DNA from: Flammeovirgaceae bacterium SG7u.111
GTDB lineage: Bacteria; Bacteroidota; Bacteroidia; Cytophagales; Flammeovirgaceae
DNA: 64,000 bases
Reading direction: 5' to 3'
Assembly (NCBI GenBank): GCA_034044135.1
Contig: CP139021.1
Coordinates: 5,905,635 to 5,969,634, forward strand
Below are positions 8,845-16,429 of the stretch, in pieces. The position numbers were made by a program, and so were the translations under genes. Under the pieces are notes generated by a model. That model saw only the letters and a program-made list of their open reading frames with translations. It searched no databases and had not been told where the DNA came from. Numbering within the stretch: position 1 is the stretch's first letter; each line of letters begins with the position of its first letter.

Positions 8845-8866
8845 GTTTTCCCTTACAATTTTAATT

Positions 8867-9412
8867 TTACAAAGGAAGTATTTCCAATAGTTCAATATCA
8901 AAATAAATAACGCTATTCCCAGGAATACTGCCCGAGCCTCTTTCTTTATAAGCAAGTGCGGAAGGTATGTAAAACCTCGTCTTTTCCCCTAGCTTCATCA
9001 AACTAACAGCTTCTATCCAACCGTCTATAACCGTCCCCGAAAACACAGGCTCGCCATCCTCGTCATATTCTGATACAATTCTGCCTGTGGTAGCCTGAAA
9101 TTCAAACGGCTCGTCTCTATAAACTGAGCTATCAAATACATTTCCATAAAGCAGAGAACCCGTATAATGAACTTTTACTATTGCCTCATCTGGCACGGTG
9201 CTACCTGCCCCTTCAGTTTCTACTATATAATACATCCCCGACTCCGTACTTTCGTATTCGGTAATATCATTTTCCTCAAAATAGTCCAAAATAACTATGT
9301 TATCTCTTACCGCCTGATCTTGCCCTTCTGGCCCTGTATCTTCCTCACAAGAAAAAATAAATGCAGGAAAAATAATTGCCAACAAGGTTACTTTTAAGAT
9401 TTTATGTATCAT
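8867..9412 (-). CDS. FKBP-type peptidyl-prolyl cis-trans isomerase, lipoprotein
   Basis: The start at 9412 (181 residues) gives a clean lipoprotein signal: MIHKILKVTLLAIIFPAFIF followed by SC, with Cys at residue 22. An ATG 45 codons upstream precedes the signal and overlaps nrnA, so it was rejected. The FKBP domain covers the C-terminal part: VKVHYTGSLLYGNVFDSS (strand and active-site loop), IDGWIEAVSLMKLGEKTRFY, then a proline- and glycine-rich turn before VIYFDIELLEIL. These correspond to canonical FKBP residues (Y, F, D, W/I, Y). Bacteroidota lipid-anchored FKBPs act in the periplasm on folding outer-membrane or exported proteins. Upstream nrnA ends 74 bp away on the same strand. Confidence 0.88.
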   Translation of the reverse strand: MIHKILKVTLLAIIFPAFIFSCEEDTGPEGQDQAVRDNIVILDYFEENDITEYESTESGMYYIVETEGAGSTVPDEAIVKVHYTGSLLYGNVFDSSVYRDEPFEFQATTGRIVSEYDEDGEPVFSGTVIDGWIEAVSLMKLGEKTRFYIPSALAYKERGSGSIPGNSVIYFDIELLEILPL

Positions 9413-9485
9413 TCTAATTGTGTTTTTCTTTGGGAAATCTGTTTGTATAAATGCCAAAAAACAGGCTTTGGTTGCCTTTTTAGTG

Positions 9486-10496
9486 TTACTTATTAAGCTG
9501 CTCTCTATAAAAAGGCAAGAGCTTGTTGAAACGCTCCACCACCTCATCTAAGGTCATATTTTTCACGGCAGCACCCGAAGCATTTTTATGCCCACCTCCG
9601 TTGAAATGTGCATTGGCAAATTCGCTTACCGAAAAGTCGCCCACCGAGCGGAAGGACATCGAAATATGCTCGCTTCTGTCGGTAAAAAGGACTGCAAGCT
9701 TTATTCCTTGGATAGAAAGGGGGTAGTTTACCAGTCCTTCTGTATCGCCGGTTTTCAGCTGGAAACGAACCAATTCTTCAGCGGTAATAGCTATGTAAGC
9801 TGTTTTGTATTCGTGGAGGATCACCAATTTTTCATTGAGCGCATAGCCCAAAAACTTGATGCGGTTTTCTGTATTTACATCAAAAATATTCCGATGGATT
9901 TCTTCTTGCTTCAGCCCCCTGTCTAGCAAATCAGCTATAATTGTATGTGTTTTGCCCGAAGTGCTGGAATACTTGAACGAACCCGTATCGGTCATAATTC
10001 CAGCATAAATACACTGCGCCATAGGCAAGTCGATTGCATTGCTGTCACCAAACAGGTTGATAAAATCGAAAACAAGCTCGGCTGTAGCCGCCGATTTAGG
10101 GTTCCAAAGTTCAAAGTCGGCAAAATCTTCTTTCCCCAAATGATGATCTATCAGTACTTTAGTCGCAGTAGACTTGGCAACTATAGGCCCTAGGTTATCT
10201 ATACGATCGAGGCTCGAAAAATCGAGGCAAAAAAGAACATCTGATTCGCTAATTAAATTTTCTGCCTTCGTATTGTTCCCTTCATACACCAACACACACT
10301 CATTCCCTGGCAACCAATTCAAAAAATCAGGATAGTCAGTAGGCGAAATCACCGTTGCTTCATGCCCCTTTTTATTGAGAAAAGCAGCTAGAGCCAAACT
10401 AGCTCCCAACGCATCTGCATCAGGCTTGCGATGAGGGAAAATCACAATCTTTCTAGGCTGGTCTAATAGCTCTTTTAATGCCTCAAAATTATCCAT
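9486..10496 (-). CDS. nrnA: Bifunctional oligoribonuclease / PAP phosphatase, DHH family
   Basis: NrnA degrades 2-5 nt RNA oligomers and dephosphorylates 3'-phosphoadenosine 5'-phosphate in the cytoplasm. This 336-residue protein has the full DHH set: KIVIFPHRKPDADALGASLA (motif I, with D27/D29-type metal ligands), VLFCLDFSSLDRI, VLIDHHLGKEDF (the DHH), GIMTDTGSFKYSST (motif IV Asp). The C-terminal DHHA1 domain ends in HFNGGGHKNASGAAV, the substrate-binding GGGH. Length fits the family (about 320-340). It is followed on the same strand by the FKBP lipoprotein gene. The 273-bp gap to accA holds accA's terminator, so nrnA probably has its own promoter. Confidence 0.92.
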   Translation of the reverse strand: MDNFEALKELLDQPRKIVIFPHRKPDADALGASLALAAFLNKKGHEATVISPTDYPDFLNWLPGNECVLVYEGNNTKAENLISESDVLFCLDFSSLDRIDNLGPIVAKSTATKVLIDHHLGKEDFADFELWNPKSAATAELVFDFINLFGDSNAIDLPMAQCIYAGIMTDTGSFKYSSTSGKTHTIIADLLDRGLKQEEIHRNIFDVNTENRIKFLGYALNEKLVILHEYKTAYIAITAEELVRFQLKTGDTEGLVNYPLSIQGIKLAVLFTDRSEHISMSFRSVGDFSVSEFANAHFNGGGHKNASGAAVKNMTLDEVVERFNKLLPFYREQLNK

Positions 10497-10715
10497 ACAA
10501 TCGTTTTTTGCAGAAGTTTCACAGTCATACCAACATCATTGTAGCTGGCAATATCAGATGCGGGTTTTTCCATCTGACTGTAAATCTAACTACGTGTTTT
10601 AGAATCTGCAAAGTTGGAAAGATTTTAACTATTATCCAACCCTAGTTTTTTGCCATAATTGCCACAAAAAGCGAAACATAGCACTCTATTTTCTTTTTCA
10701 CAACGTGTAAAAAAA

Positions 10716-10739
10716 ATAGCTCCCCTTCTGGGAAGCTAT
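10716..10739 (-). terminator. Intrinsic terminator of accA
   Basis: Arms 10716-10725 and 10730-10739 (ATAGCTCCCC / GGGAAGCTAT) form a 10-bp stem with a single internal mismatch and a 4-nt loop. Read leftward it is followed by a run of eight T. It lies 31 bp beyond the accA stop codon. Confidence 0.8.
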
Positions 10740-10769
10740 CCAACTTCTATTTTTTCAAACTGCCCAGGC

Positions 10770-11720
10770 CTATTTATACACGCCCATGTTGGCAAATTTA
10801 TCAATACGCTTGGAAATACGCTCTTGTGGCGAAAGCTTCAACAGCGCTTTTGTTTCTTTCAAAACAATTTCTTTTACAATATGCGCCATCCCAACCGGAT
10901 CGGTATGCGCACCGCCCATAGGCTCAGGAATAATCCCATCAATAAGCTTTAGCTCTTTCATGTCTTTTGCCGTAGGCCTTAGCGCCTCAGCTGCCTGCTC
11001 TTTAAACTCCCAGCTCCTCCACAATATAGAAGAACAAGACTCAGGAGAAATCACCGAATACCATGTATTCTCAAGCATCATCACCTTATCGCCAATCGCA
11101 ATACCCAATGCACCGCCCGAAGCACCTTCACCTATAATAATACAGATCACCGGCACTTTCAGCATAAACATTTCCTTCAAGTTTTTGGCAATAGCCTCAG
11201 CTTGCCCCCTTTCTTCGGCTTCTAGCCCAGGGAAAGCACCCGGAGTATCAATAAGGCAAACAATTGGCTTGTTAAACTTCTCGGCTATTTTCATGAGGCG
11301 AAGCGCCTTCCTATAGCCCGAAGGGTTGGCCATCCCGAAGTTACGGAGCTGACGTTGTTTCGTATTCCTTCCTTTCTGCTGACCAATAATCATGAACGTT
11401 TGTCCATCTATACTCGCCAATCCACCCACCATCGCCTTATCATCTTTGATATTCCTATCGCCATGAAGCTCTATAAAATCGTTGCTTATCTGGTAGATAT
11501 AATCGAGGGCATAAGGGCGTGCCGGATGGCGCGAAAGCTGAACCCTCTGCCAGCGGGTGAGGTTTTGAAAAGTACTGACTTTGAGTTCTTTTATCTTGTC
11601 TTCCAATGTCTTAATAGCATCTGATACATCAACATTATTGCTCTCGGCCAAGGCCTTCATGCTGTTTAGCTTTTCCTCCAAATCAACTATCGGCTTTTCG
11701 AAGTCTAAATGCATTTCCAT
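10770..11720 (-). CDS. accA: Acetyl-CoA carboxylase carboxyltransferase subunit alpha
   Basis: AccA with AccD transfers the carboxyl group from biotin-BCCP to acetyl-CoA, giving malonyl-CoA for fatty-acid synthesis in the cytoplasm. At 316 residues the length matches AccA. N-terminal helical [17 protein letters not shown] precedes [19 protein letters not shown], the AccA-specific signature. The crotonase-like carboxyltransferase fold follows with [35 protein letters not shown], then [20 protein letters not shown] (oxyanion hole glycines) and [15 protein letters not shown] second in-frame ATG two codons in is an equally possible start. It stands alone: accB, accC and accD are not in the window, which is usual for Bacteroidota. 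Confidence 0.97.
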   Translation of the reverse strand: MEMHLDFEKPIVDLEEKLNSMKALAESNNVDVSDAIKTLEDKIKELKVSTFQNLTRWQRVQLSRHPARPYALDYIYQISNDFIELHGDRNIKDDKAMVGGLASIDGQTFMIIGQQKGRNTKQRQLRNFGMANPSGYRKALRLMKIAEKFNKPIVCLIDTPGAFPGLEAEERGQAEAIAKNLKEMFMLKVPVICIIIGEGASGGALGIAIGDKVMMLENTWYSVISPESCSSILWRSWEFKEQAAEALRPTAKDMKELKLIDGIIPEPMGGAHTDPVGMAHIVKEIVLKETKALLKLSPQERISKRIDKFANMGVYK

Positions 11721-11999
11721 GGATTTTCTGTTTTGGCGCTTACAAGCACCGGTTTAGTTTGCGAATATCTTTGCTTCCTTGAATAGCACCACTTACATAG
11801 TTGGCATTCCCAACACGCTAGCACCTTGCTATTTAAGGCAATATGAACTCATTATCAAGAAAATAGGCAGCTTTTCTTTAAGCATGCCTGCAAATTCCAG
11901 CTATTTCTCGACCTGCAAATGTAAATATAATTTCCAGTTGGCAATGTTGGAATGAGTAAAATTTGATTTCCTAGCCCGAAACCAAGTTTTATGAATAGG

Positions 12000-12114
12000 G
12001 CGCACTTTGTGCCGCAGCCTAAAAAGAGGTGCAGCACAAGCCCCGTCCCGGGCAGCCAAGCCACCCAGCGCACCAGCCACTTCGGTCTTGGCTCGCCCTC
12101 TTTCCCCAGTGCGC
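12000..12114. repeat. GC-rich block bounded by 7-bp inverted repeats
   Basis: A 115-bp stretch is much richer in G and C than its surroundings. It begins GCGCACT at 12000-12006 and ends with the complement AGTGCGC at 12108-12114, containing a CCCGTCCCGGGCAGCC core. The abrupt boundaries look like a small inserted repeat. No coding capacity is recognised. Confidence 0.45.
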
Positions 12115-12124
12115 ATGTTGGAGA

Positions 12125-12154
12125 TTAGAAGCTAGAAATTAGAGAATAGAAAAA
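12125..12154. repeat. Solo copy of the four-helix-bundle cassette flank repeat
   Basis: The 30 nt starting TTAGAAGCTAGAAATTAGAG differ at only a few positions from the two inverted repeats at 54193-54222 and 54598-54627 that bracket the four-helix-bundle gene. No such gene is next to this copy, so it is either a footprint or an independent copy. Confidence 0.6.
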
Positions 12155-12245
12155 AAGCAAATGACAATCCGTAAAGATTGCCACAAGCCGAGATTTTTTC
12201 ATAAATCAAGTGGTTCGCCCCGATGGGGCTTATGTATTTTGTTGA

Positions 12246-12266
12246 TTTTAAGTAAGTGGACAAATG
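12246..12266. repeat. 21-bp sequence matching 41509-41529 in inverse orientation
   Basis: The 21 nt reading TTTTAAGTAAGTGGACAAAT plus G are the exact reverse complement of 41509-41529. Beyond the match both copies keep GTACAAT a few bases further on. A related GGTTACATTTG occurs at about 12313. Both copies adjoin palindromic repeat elements. Confidence 0.6.
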
Positions 12267-12397
12267 AAAACGTACAATGGAAAGTCCTTTAAAAGAGTAG
12301 ATCGTCTGTAAGGTTACATTTGCCGAGCCTTATTTTGCTCAGTCCAAAGCCTCGAAGAGGCGACATGTTTATAGCCACATAATATAGCTTAGGGTAC

Positions 12398-12439
12398 AGC
12401 CCTGAAGGGGCGAAATAAGTATGTCGCCCCTTCAGGGCT
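12398..12439. repeat. Long hairpin with 16-bp perfect arms
   Basis: AGCCCTGAAGGGGCGA at 12398-12413 is perfectly complementary to 12424-12439, with a 10-nt loop. It is the longest member of the palindrome cluster and would be very stable in RNA or extruded DNA. No T-run follows directly, so it is not an obvious terminator. Confidence 0.8.
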
Positions 12440-12661
12440 AGTTTATTTTTTTGCCCTTTCTATAAATATACCGTCCCTTCGGGACTTAAGAAACTGATTG
12501 TTTTCAGTCATATAAAGTTCCATGCCGAATAGCTGATTTTTTATGGTCAGGTACACAGATCGCCTCTATCGAGGCTAAAAATTTGCATGCTCCATGGGAG
12601 CATCCTGTTTGTAGCATCTGCAAAACCTTAACCTGCAAGCCCTATCGGGGCGACCTAGAAG

Positions 12662-12672
12662 AGCCAAATAAT
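12662..12672. repeat. Left target-site duplication of the IS element
   Basis: AGCCAAATAAT occurs directly to the left of the element and again at 13832-13842 directly to its right. An intact 11-bp direct repeat fits the 10-12 bp duplications made by several IS4-family groups and implies recent insertion. Confidence 0.85.
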
Positions 12673-13758
12673 CTAAGTACATGACAAAAAAATCTTAAAA
12701 GCGATTTTGATGTCGTTTCTAATTGTATTGATAAAAGCATTGGTAAGGAAATCAAGCCCGTAAGTAAAGAAGCTTACGGCCCTCCTGCCGTGGTTTTTAA
12801 TTGCTATTTTTTTGACACAATCATTAAGGTAAATGCCTACGCTGTAAGACCAAACAAAAGCAATGGAAATGACTTTTATCAGGGTGTCTAATCTTTCATA
12901 ATCAGTAATATGGGTATCTTCCAAATTAAAACCAGCCGACTTGAAAGCCCTGAACATAGTTTCTATCTGCCAACGGTTTTTATAGATGTCTAGGCTTAAG
13001 TCTTCTTGGTTATAGGAAACCAATATCAGGTAATCAATTTTTCCATTTTGACCAACATATTTAATACCTGAGAAATAGCCCAACGTATCATTGAGATAAA
13101 CAATTTTAGGGTGAAAATATACTCGGTTTAGCCGTTGAGCCATTAATAACCAATAAGCTTTCACCGTTTTGCCTTCCGCCAAAGTAATATGCATATTATT
13201 GCGGACCCTGATAAAATAACGGATTTGATGGCTCGTCAAATACGCCAACCAATCTTGGCCAACAAACTCTCTATCAGCTGTCAAATAGGCAATCTTATCA
13301 TCTCCAAAGTTGAGCATAAAACGATTGAGTAGGTCTTTTCGCTCTTTTTGAGAGGAATTGCCCCGCTTATTTCCCAATGTGCACCAAAATACGGGCAGGC
13401 CTACTCCTTTATAAATTACTGATAAGAACAAAATGTTGATGTTGAGCTGTCCCAGCTTCCAATTTGTCCGGTCCAGGCTTAATTCATATTTACCTTCTAT
13501 TGGTAAGGTTTTCATTATCAGCTTACAATAAAGGGCTTCTGCAAAGGTGAATTGGCTGAAGAACCGCTGGACTCTACGAAGTTTTGATGATAGAAGAACC
13601 CCATTATCATATCCTGTCGCCAATCGTTTGAAATTCACGCTCCTTACTTTCAAAACCGATATGATTAAATAACTCAACAACGTTATTCTGGCTTTATTTC
13701 CTCCCAACTCTTGCTGCAAAATCAATTGCAATTCTTTACTTTTATACAGGCTTGTCAT
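12673..13758 (-). CDS. IS4-family DDE transposase
   Basis: This 361-residue transposase has an RNase H-like core with D96 (in YELSLDRTNWKLG), D162 (in AYLTADREFVGQDW) and E266. The last lies in the IS4 YREK signature: Y259, R262, E266 and K273 in YKNRWQIETMFRAFK. GFNLEDTHITDYERL after it is characteristic of the family. The frame is open with no internal stop, so the protein is probably functional, catalysing cut-and-paste movement of the surrounding 1159-bp element. The TAG stop (complement of CTA at 12673-12675) is the outermost left triplet of the element, so coding and terminal sequences overlap completely. The start ATG lies 73 bp inside the right end. Confidence 0.93.
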   Translation of the reverse strand: MTSLYKSKELQLILQQELGGNKARITLLSYLIISVLKVRSVNFKRLATGYDNGVLLSSKLRRVQRFFSQFTFAEALYCKLIMKTLPIEGKYELSLDRTNWKLGQLNINILFLSVIYKGVGLPVFWCTLGNKRGNSSQKERKDLLNRFMLNFGDDKIAYLTADREFVGQDWLAYLTSHQIRYFIRVRNNMHITLAEGKTVKAYWLLMAQRLNRVYFHPKIVYLNDTLGYFSGIKYVGQNGKIDYLILVSYNQEDLSLDIYKNRWQIETMFRAFKSAGFNLEDTHITDYERLDTLIKVISIAFVWSYSVGIYLNDCVKKIAIKNHGRRAVSFFTYGLDFLTNAFINTIRNDIKIAFKIFLSCT

Positions 13759-13831
13759 CTAGGTTGTTTTTTTGTCTCGCAACTCAAAAATAACCTTTTG
13801 ATGGCTTGCCTTTTATTTTTGTCATGTACTC
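12673..13831 (-). mobile_element. Complete IS4-family insertion sequence, 1159 bp
   Basis: The element is bounded by the 11-bp duplication AGCCAAATAAT. Its ends carry inverted repeats sharing AGTACATGACAAAAA: at 12676-12690 on the left and complementary at 13816-13830 on the right. The left tip has two extra bases beyond the shared core. It contains one transposase gene running almost the full length. The left end is so tight that the transposase stop codon is formed by its first three bases. It sits 11 bp beyond the last palindrome of the REP-like cluster. Confidence 0.88.
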
Positions 13832-13842
13832 AGCCAAATAAT
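13832..13842. repeat. Right target-site duplication of the IS element
   Basis: AGCCAAATAAT, identical to 12662-12672, abuts the right end of the IS element. Confidence 0.85.
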
Positions 13843-13898
13843 AACAAGTGGTAAGCTTGCGCAACATCATTGTGCTATAAAGATAAAACCATAAAAAA

Positions 13899-13925
13899 AG
13901 CCAATGCACCTCATAGGCATTGGCT
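13899..13925 (-). terminator. Intrinsic terminator of cobT
   Basis: Arms AGCCAATGC (13899-13907) and GCATTGGCT (13917-13925) form a perfect 9-bp stem. Read leftward it is followed by seven T. It lies 28 bp past the cobT stop. Confidence 0.82.
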
Positions 13926-13952
13926 AGTCTTTCAATTATGTAAAAAACAAGT

Positions 13953-15002
13953 CTATCCCTTCACCCCTTCGTCGCTCACGCCCGCATCTTCAAAACTCGA
14001 CATCTCGTTCACAAAATTCACCGCCGACTGCACCAACGGATAAGCCAAAGCAGCTCCCGTACCCTCACCCAAACGGAGCGAAAGATGAAGAATAGCTCTC
14101 ACATCCATATACTTAAGCATTTTAGCGTGACCGCCTTCATCTGAGTGATGGCAGAAAACGGCAAAATCTTTTACCAACGGGTTAATCTGATAAGCCGTAA
14201 GAAATGCCGAAGTAGCTATAAACCCATCTACCAAAATCACCATACCCATCGATGCAGCTTGGAGCATCGCACCGGTCATTTGAGCAATTTCAAACCCTCC
14301 AACTTTTGCCAAAGTATCAACAGGGTTGCTAGGGTTAATTTCATTCACTTCAAAAGCCTTTTTAAGAGCGTTGATTTTTCTTTGTAAACCTGCATCGTCC
14401 ACCCCTGTGCCTCGCCCTACGCTTTCTTCTGGAGATATCCCAACAAAGGCGCTCAACAAGGCACTTGCGGCTGTCGTATTTCCTATTCCCATCTCTCCAA
14501 ACCCGATGATATTACATCCTTCTCCGGCTATATTTTCTACTACTTCCGCCCCTTTATCTATCGCCTCTTCGCACTGCGCTTGGCTCATGGAAGGCCCTTG
14601 CATAAAGGAAGCAGTCCCTTGGGCTATTTTGGTGTCTATCAGCAAATCATTTTTCTCAAAATCAAACTTCACACCTGCGTCTACTACTTTCATTTCGATG
14701 CCATGTTGACGACAAAAAACATTGATAGCAGCTCCTCCAGCCAAAAAATTCATCACCATCTGAAAGGTAACTTCTTGGGGGAAAAGACTCACGCCTTCGG
14801 CAGCTACACCATGATCGGCGGCAAATACCACCATATTAGGCTTTTTAAGCTCAGGGCTTAACGTGTTTTGAACCAAACATACTTTCTTGGCTAAGGTTTC
14901 CAATTCGCCTAAAGCGCCCAAGGGCTTGGTTTTGAAGTCTATCTTGTGTTGGATTTTTGGTAGAAGAGCTTGATCAGGTTTGTTTATCAAAAATTCTCTC
15001 AT
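13953..15002 (-). CDS. cobT: Nicotinate-nucleotide--dimethylbenzimidazole phosphoribosyltransferase
   Basis: CobT transfers phosphoribose from nicotinate mononucleotide to the lower-ligand base, giving alpha-ribazole phosphate for cobalamin assembly. The 349-residue length matches the family. Motifs seen: KPLGALGELETLAKKV, VVFAADHGVAAEGVSLFPQE, FLAGGAAINVFCRQHGIEM, GFGEMGIGNTTAASALLSAF, RGTGVDDAGLQRK and the C-terminal LRLGEGTGAALAYPLV, which contains the catalytic glutamate in GEGTG. The AEGVSxFPQEVT segment is specific for CobT. No other cobalamin gene, and no cobalamin riboswitch, is seen in the window, so the enzyme probably serves salvage or a pathway encoded elsewhere. It has its own terminator and about 160 bp of upstream non-coding DNA. 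Confidence 0.95.
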   Translation of the reverse strand: MREFLINKPDQALLPKIQHKIDFKTKPLGALGELETLAKKVCLVQNTLSPELKKPNMVVFAADHGVAAEGVSLFPQEVTFQMVMNFLAGGAAINVFCRQHGIEMKVVDAGVKFDFEKNDLLIDTKIAQGTASFMQGPSMSQAQCEEAIDKGAEVVENIAGEGCNIIGFGEMGIGNTTAASALLSAFVGISPEESVGRGTGVDDAGLQRKINALKKAFEVNEINPSNPVDTLAKVGGFEIAQMTGAMLQAASMGMVILVDGFIATSAFLTAYQINPLVKDFAVFCHHSDEGGHAKMLKYMDVRAILHLSLRLGEGTGAALAYPLVQSAVNFVNEMSSFEDAGVSDEGVKG

Positions 15003-15163
15003 CGTGAAAATGGGTTTTAAATAAGTTGAAAAAATTGAGCTGCAAAATTGGCCTTGAAGAGAGTCAAAAGCAAGGCTGGCAAGCCATTTATTTTAAGTAC
15101 CGAATTATTGGCAATAAATGTGCAAAGGATTCCTTAGATTAGACTAACCAATTAACTATTTGA

Positions 15164-16147
15164 ATGAACCCAATAACTTTACGTCTTCTTATAAAAGCTG
15201 CGGCTGTTACTATCTATTTACTCACTTTCCAACTCGCCCCTTCGGCAGGACAAAACTTCGACTTTGAAGCTTTTGTAAGGGCTGATAATGATGTATTAGT
15301 ACATGTGAATCTCGACCGCTACTATACAAACGGGTTGGAAATTGGGTTTAGAAAAAGGCTCGAACACCCTAATTTTCTGGCGAACGGGGCATTGCTGCAC
15401 CAATCTGAAGGCATCTTGCTCAACCTGTCTGTAGCACAGCAGATGTACACCACGCGCTTTAAAAGCTTCAAAAACCCTGAAAACATGGACAGACCCTACG
15501 CAGGCTGGCTGTTTGCCAACTTGGGTCTGGGCTACTATTTCAAACAAGCTATCATCCAAGCAAACCTCGATGTAGGGATAGTGGGTCCAAGTTCTTTGAG
15601 CTACGAAACCCAATATTATGTCCATGAATTTTTGGGAGTGCGGCAGCCCCAAGGCTGGGACTCTCAAATAGCCAATCATCTCTCGGCCAATCTGGCGCTC
15701 AGCTACAGGCACGAGACACGCCTAGTCGATAATTTTTCACTTGGGTTTGGAGCAAAAGGAAGCGGAGGAATCACGCAAAGCAACGTAGAAGGCGCACTTT
15801 TCTTCAGGTGGGGCAAATTCCACAACCTTGGCAACTCTATGTGGAAAGGCGGTGTATTGAATAATCCAAAAAGACCTTATGCTTACGGAAAAGAGTTTTT
15901 TATAGCAGGTGAATTGCTGCCAACATATGTAGTATACAACTCGCTTATAGAGGGAGGAATGTTTGAAAACGAAAGCCCACTGACCGCCACTATTTCCCCA
16001 TTTATGCTACAAAGCACGCTTTCATTCAACTACTCAGGCAGGCGAACTTCTCTACAATTTGTTTATCATTTACTCAGCAAAGAGCTTGAAGAAGCCTTTG
16101 TCGGGTTTCATGCTTTTGGCAGAATTCAGGTAGGATATAGGTTTTAA
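15164..16147 (+). CDS. LpxR-like outer-membrane lipid A deacylase (DUF2219)
   Basis: LpxR enzymes are 12-stranded outer-membrane barrels that remove the 3'-acyloxyacyl group of lipid A. This 327-residue protein has a signal peptide (about residues 1-29, ending near PSAGQ). It then shows family motifs in order: DNDVLVHVNLDRYYTNGLEI (catalytic Asn-Asp and the YTNG turn), QQMYTTRFKSF, MDRPYAGWLFANLG, VGPSSLSYETQYYVHEFLG (the proposed catalytic His) and GWDSQIANHLSANLALSY. Length is close to the roughly 320 of Salmonella LpxR, and the protein ends in an aromatic strand (GRIQVGYRF), as barrels do. It stands alone between cobT and a repeat-containing gap. Lipid A is inferred as substrate from family only. 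Confidence 0.85.
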   Translation: MNPITLRLLIKAAAVTIYLLTFQLAPSAGQNFDFEAFVRADNDVLVHVNLDRYYTNGLEIGFRKRLEHPNFLANGALLHQSEGILLNLSVAQQMYTTRFKSFKNPENMDRPYAGWLFANLGLGYYFKQAIIQANLDVGIVGPSSLSYETQYYVHEFLGVRQPQGWDSQIANHLSANLALSYRHETRLVDNFSLGFGAKGSGGITQSNVEGALFFRWGKFHNLGNSMWKGGVLNNPKRPYAYGKEFFIAGELLPTYVVYNSLIEGGMFENESPLTATISPFMLQSTLSFNYSGRRTSLQFVYHLLSKELEEAFVGFHAFGRIQVGYRF

Positions 16148-16209
16148 AAGCACTGTAAATTAAGGTTTCGTAACTTATGATTTCTCATTCTGTTATTTTT
16201 CCCAACCTA

Positions 16210-16363
16210 GCTGAAAGTTACAGGTTGCGTGTTTCTAATTACTGGTTATTAGGCATGGTATCCTTTATTTTATTTGAACGAGAAAAATCAGATGACAAGA
16301 CCATGAAAACAATGTTTATTCGCTGAATAATGAATAAAATCAGCAACCCGAAACCAGCAACCG
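16210..16363. repeat. Degenerate inverted repeat unit, copy 1
   Basis: The left arm GCTGAAAGTTACAGGTTGC starts at 16210; the right arm at 16341-16363 is rich in AACC and CAGCAACC. Copy 2 at 30707-30812 begins GCTAAAAGTTACAAGTTGC and ends with the same CCAGCAACC-rich text. The middle of the two copies is not conserved. This gap between convergent genes contains no coding sequence. Confidence 0.5.
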
Positions 16364-16429
16364 TCAACTAAGAACTGAAGGCAAAAATACCTGCCATAAT
16401 TTAGTTTTCAGTATTCTTAACCAACATTT

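Larger units (their letters stand above)
12217..12651. repeat. Cluster of seven GC-rich palindromes (REP-like)
   Basis: Short hairpins are strung through otherwise AT-rich DNA: GCCCC-GAT-GGGGC (12217-12229), GCCTC-GAA-GAGGC (12351-12363), the long hairpin 12398-12439, GTCCC-TTC-GGGAC (12473-12485), GCCTC/GAGGC (12562-12575), GCTCC-ATG-GGAGC (12589-12601) and GCCC/GGGC (12639-12651). Several share the neighbouring text GGGGCGA or AGGCGACAT. They look like REP units. No REP-associated Y1 transposase is in the window. Confidence 0.7.
11721..12661. other. 940-bp gene-free island of palindromes and repeats
   Basis: No credible gene is present here; two short overlapping leftward reading frames at about 11.86-12.12 kb have no recognisable domain and arise from a GC-rich repeat block. 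The stretch contains that block (12000-12114), a solo copy of the four-helix-bundle flank repeat (12125-12154), a 21-bp sequence shared with 41.5 kb, and seven GC-rich palindromes (12217-12651). It ends at the IS target site. Confidence 0.7.

Noticed and set aside
11855-12116. Two overlapping leftward short reading frames
   Set aside because: They arise from the GC-rich repeat block, have no domain, no signal and no plausible start context.
15003-15163. Possible cobalamin riboswitch upstream of cobT
   Set aside because: The interval is only about 160 bp and I could not find a B12-box-like sequence or the expected paired elements on the coding strand.
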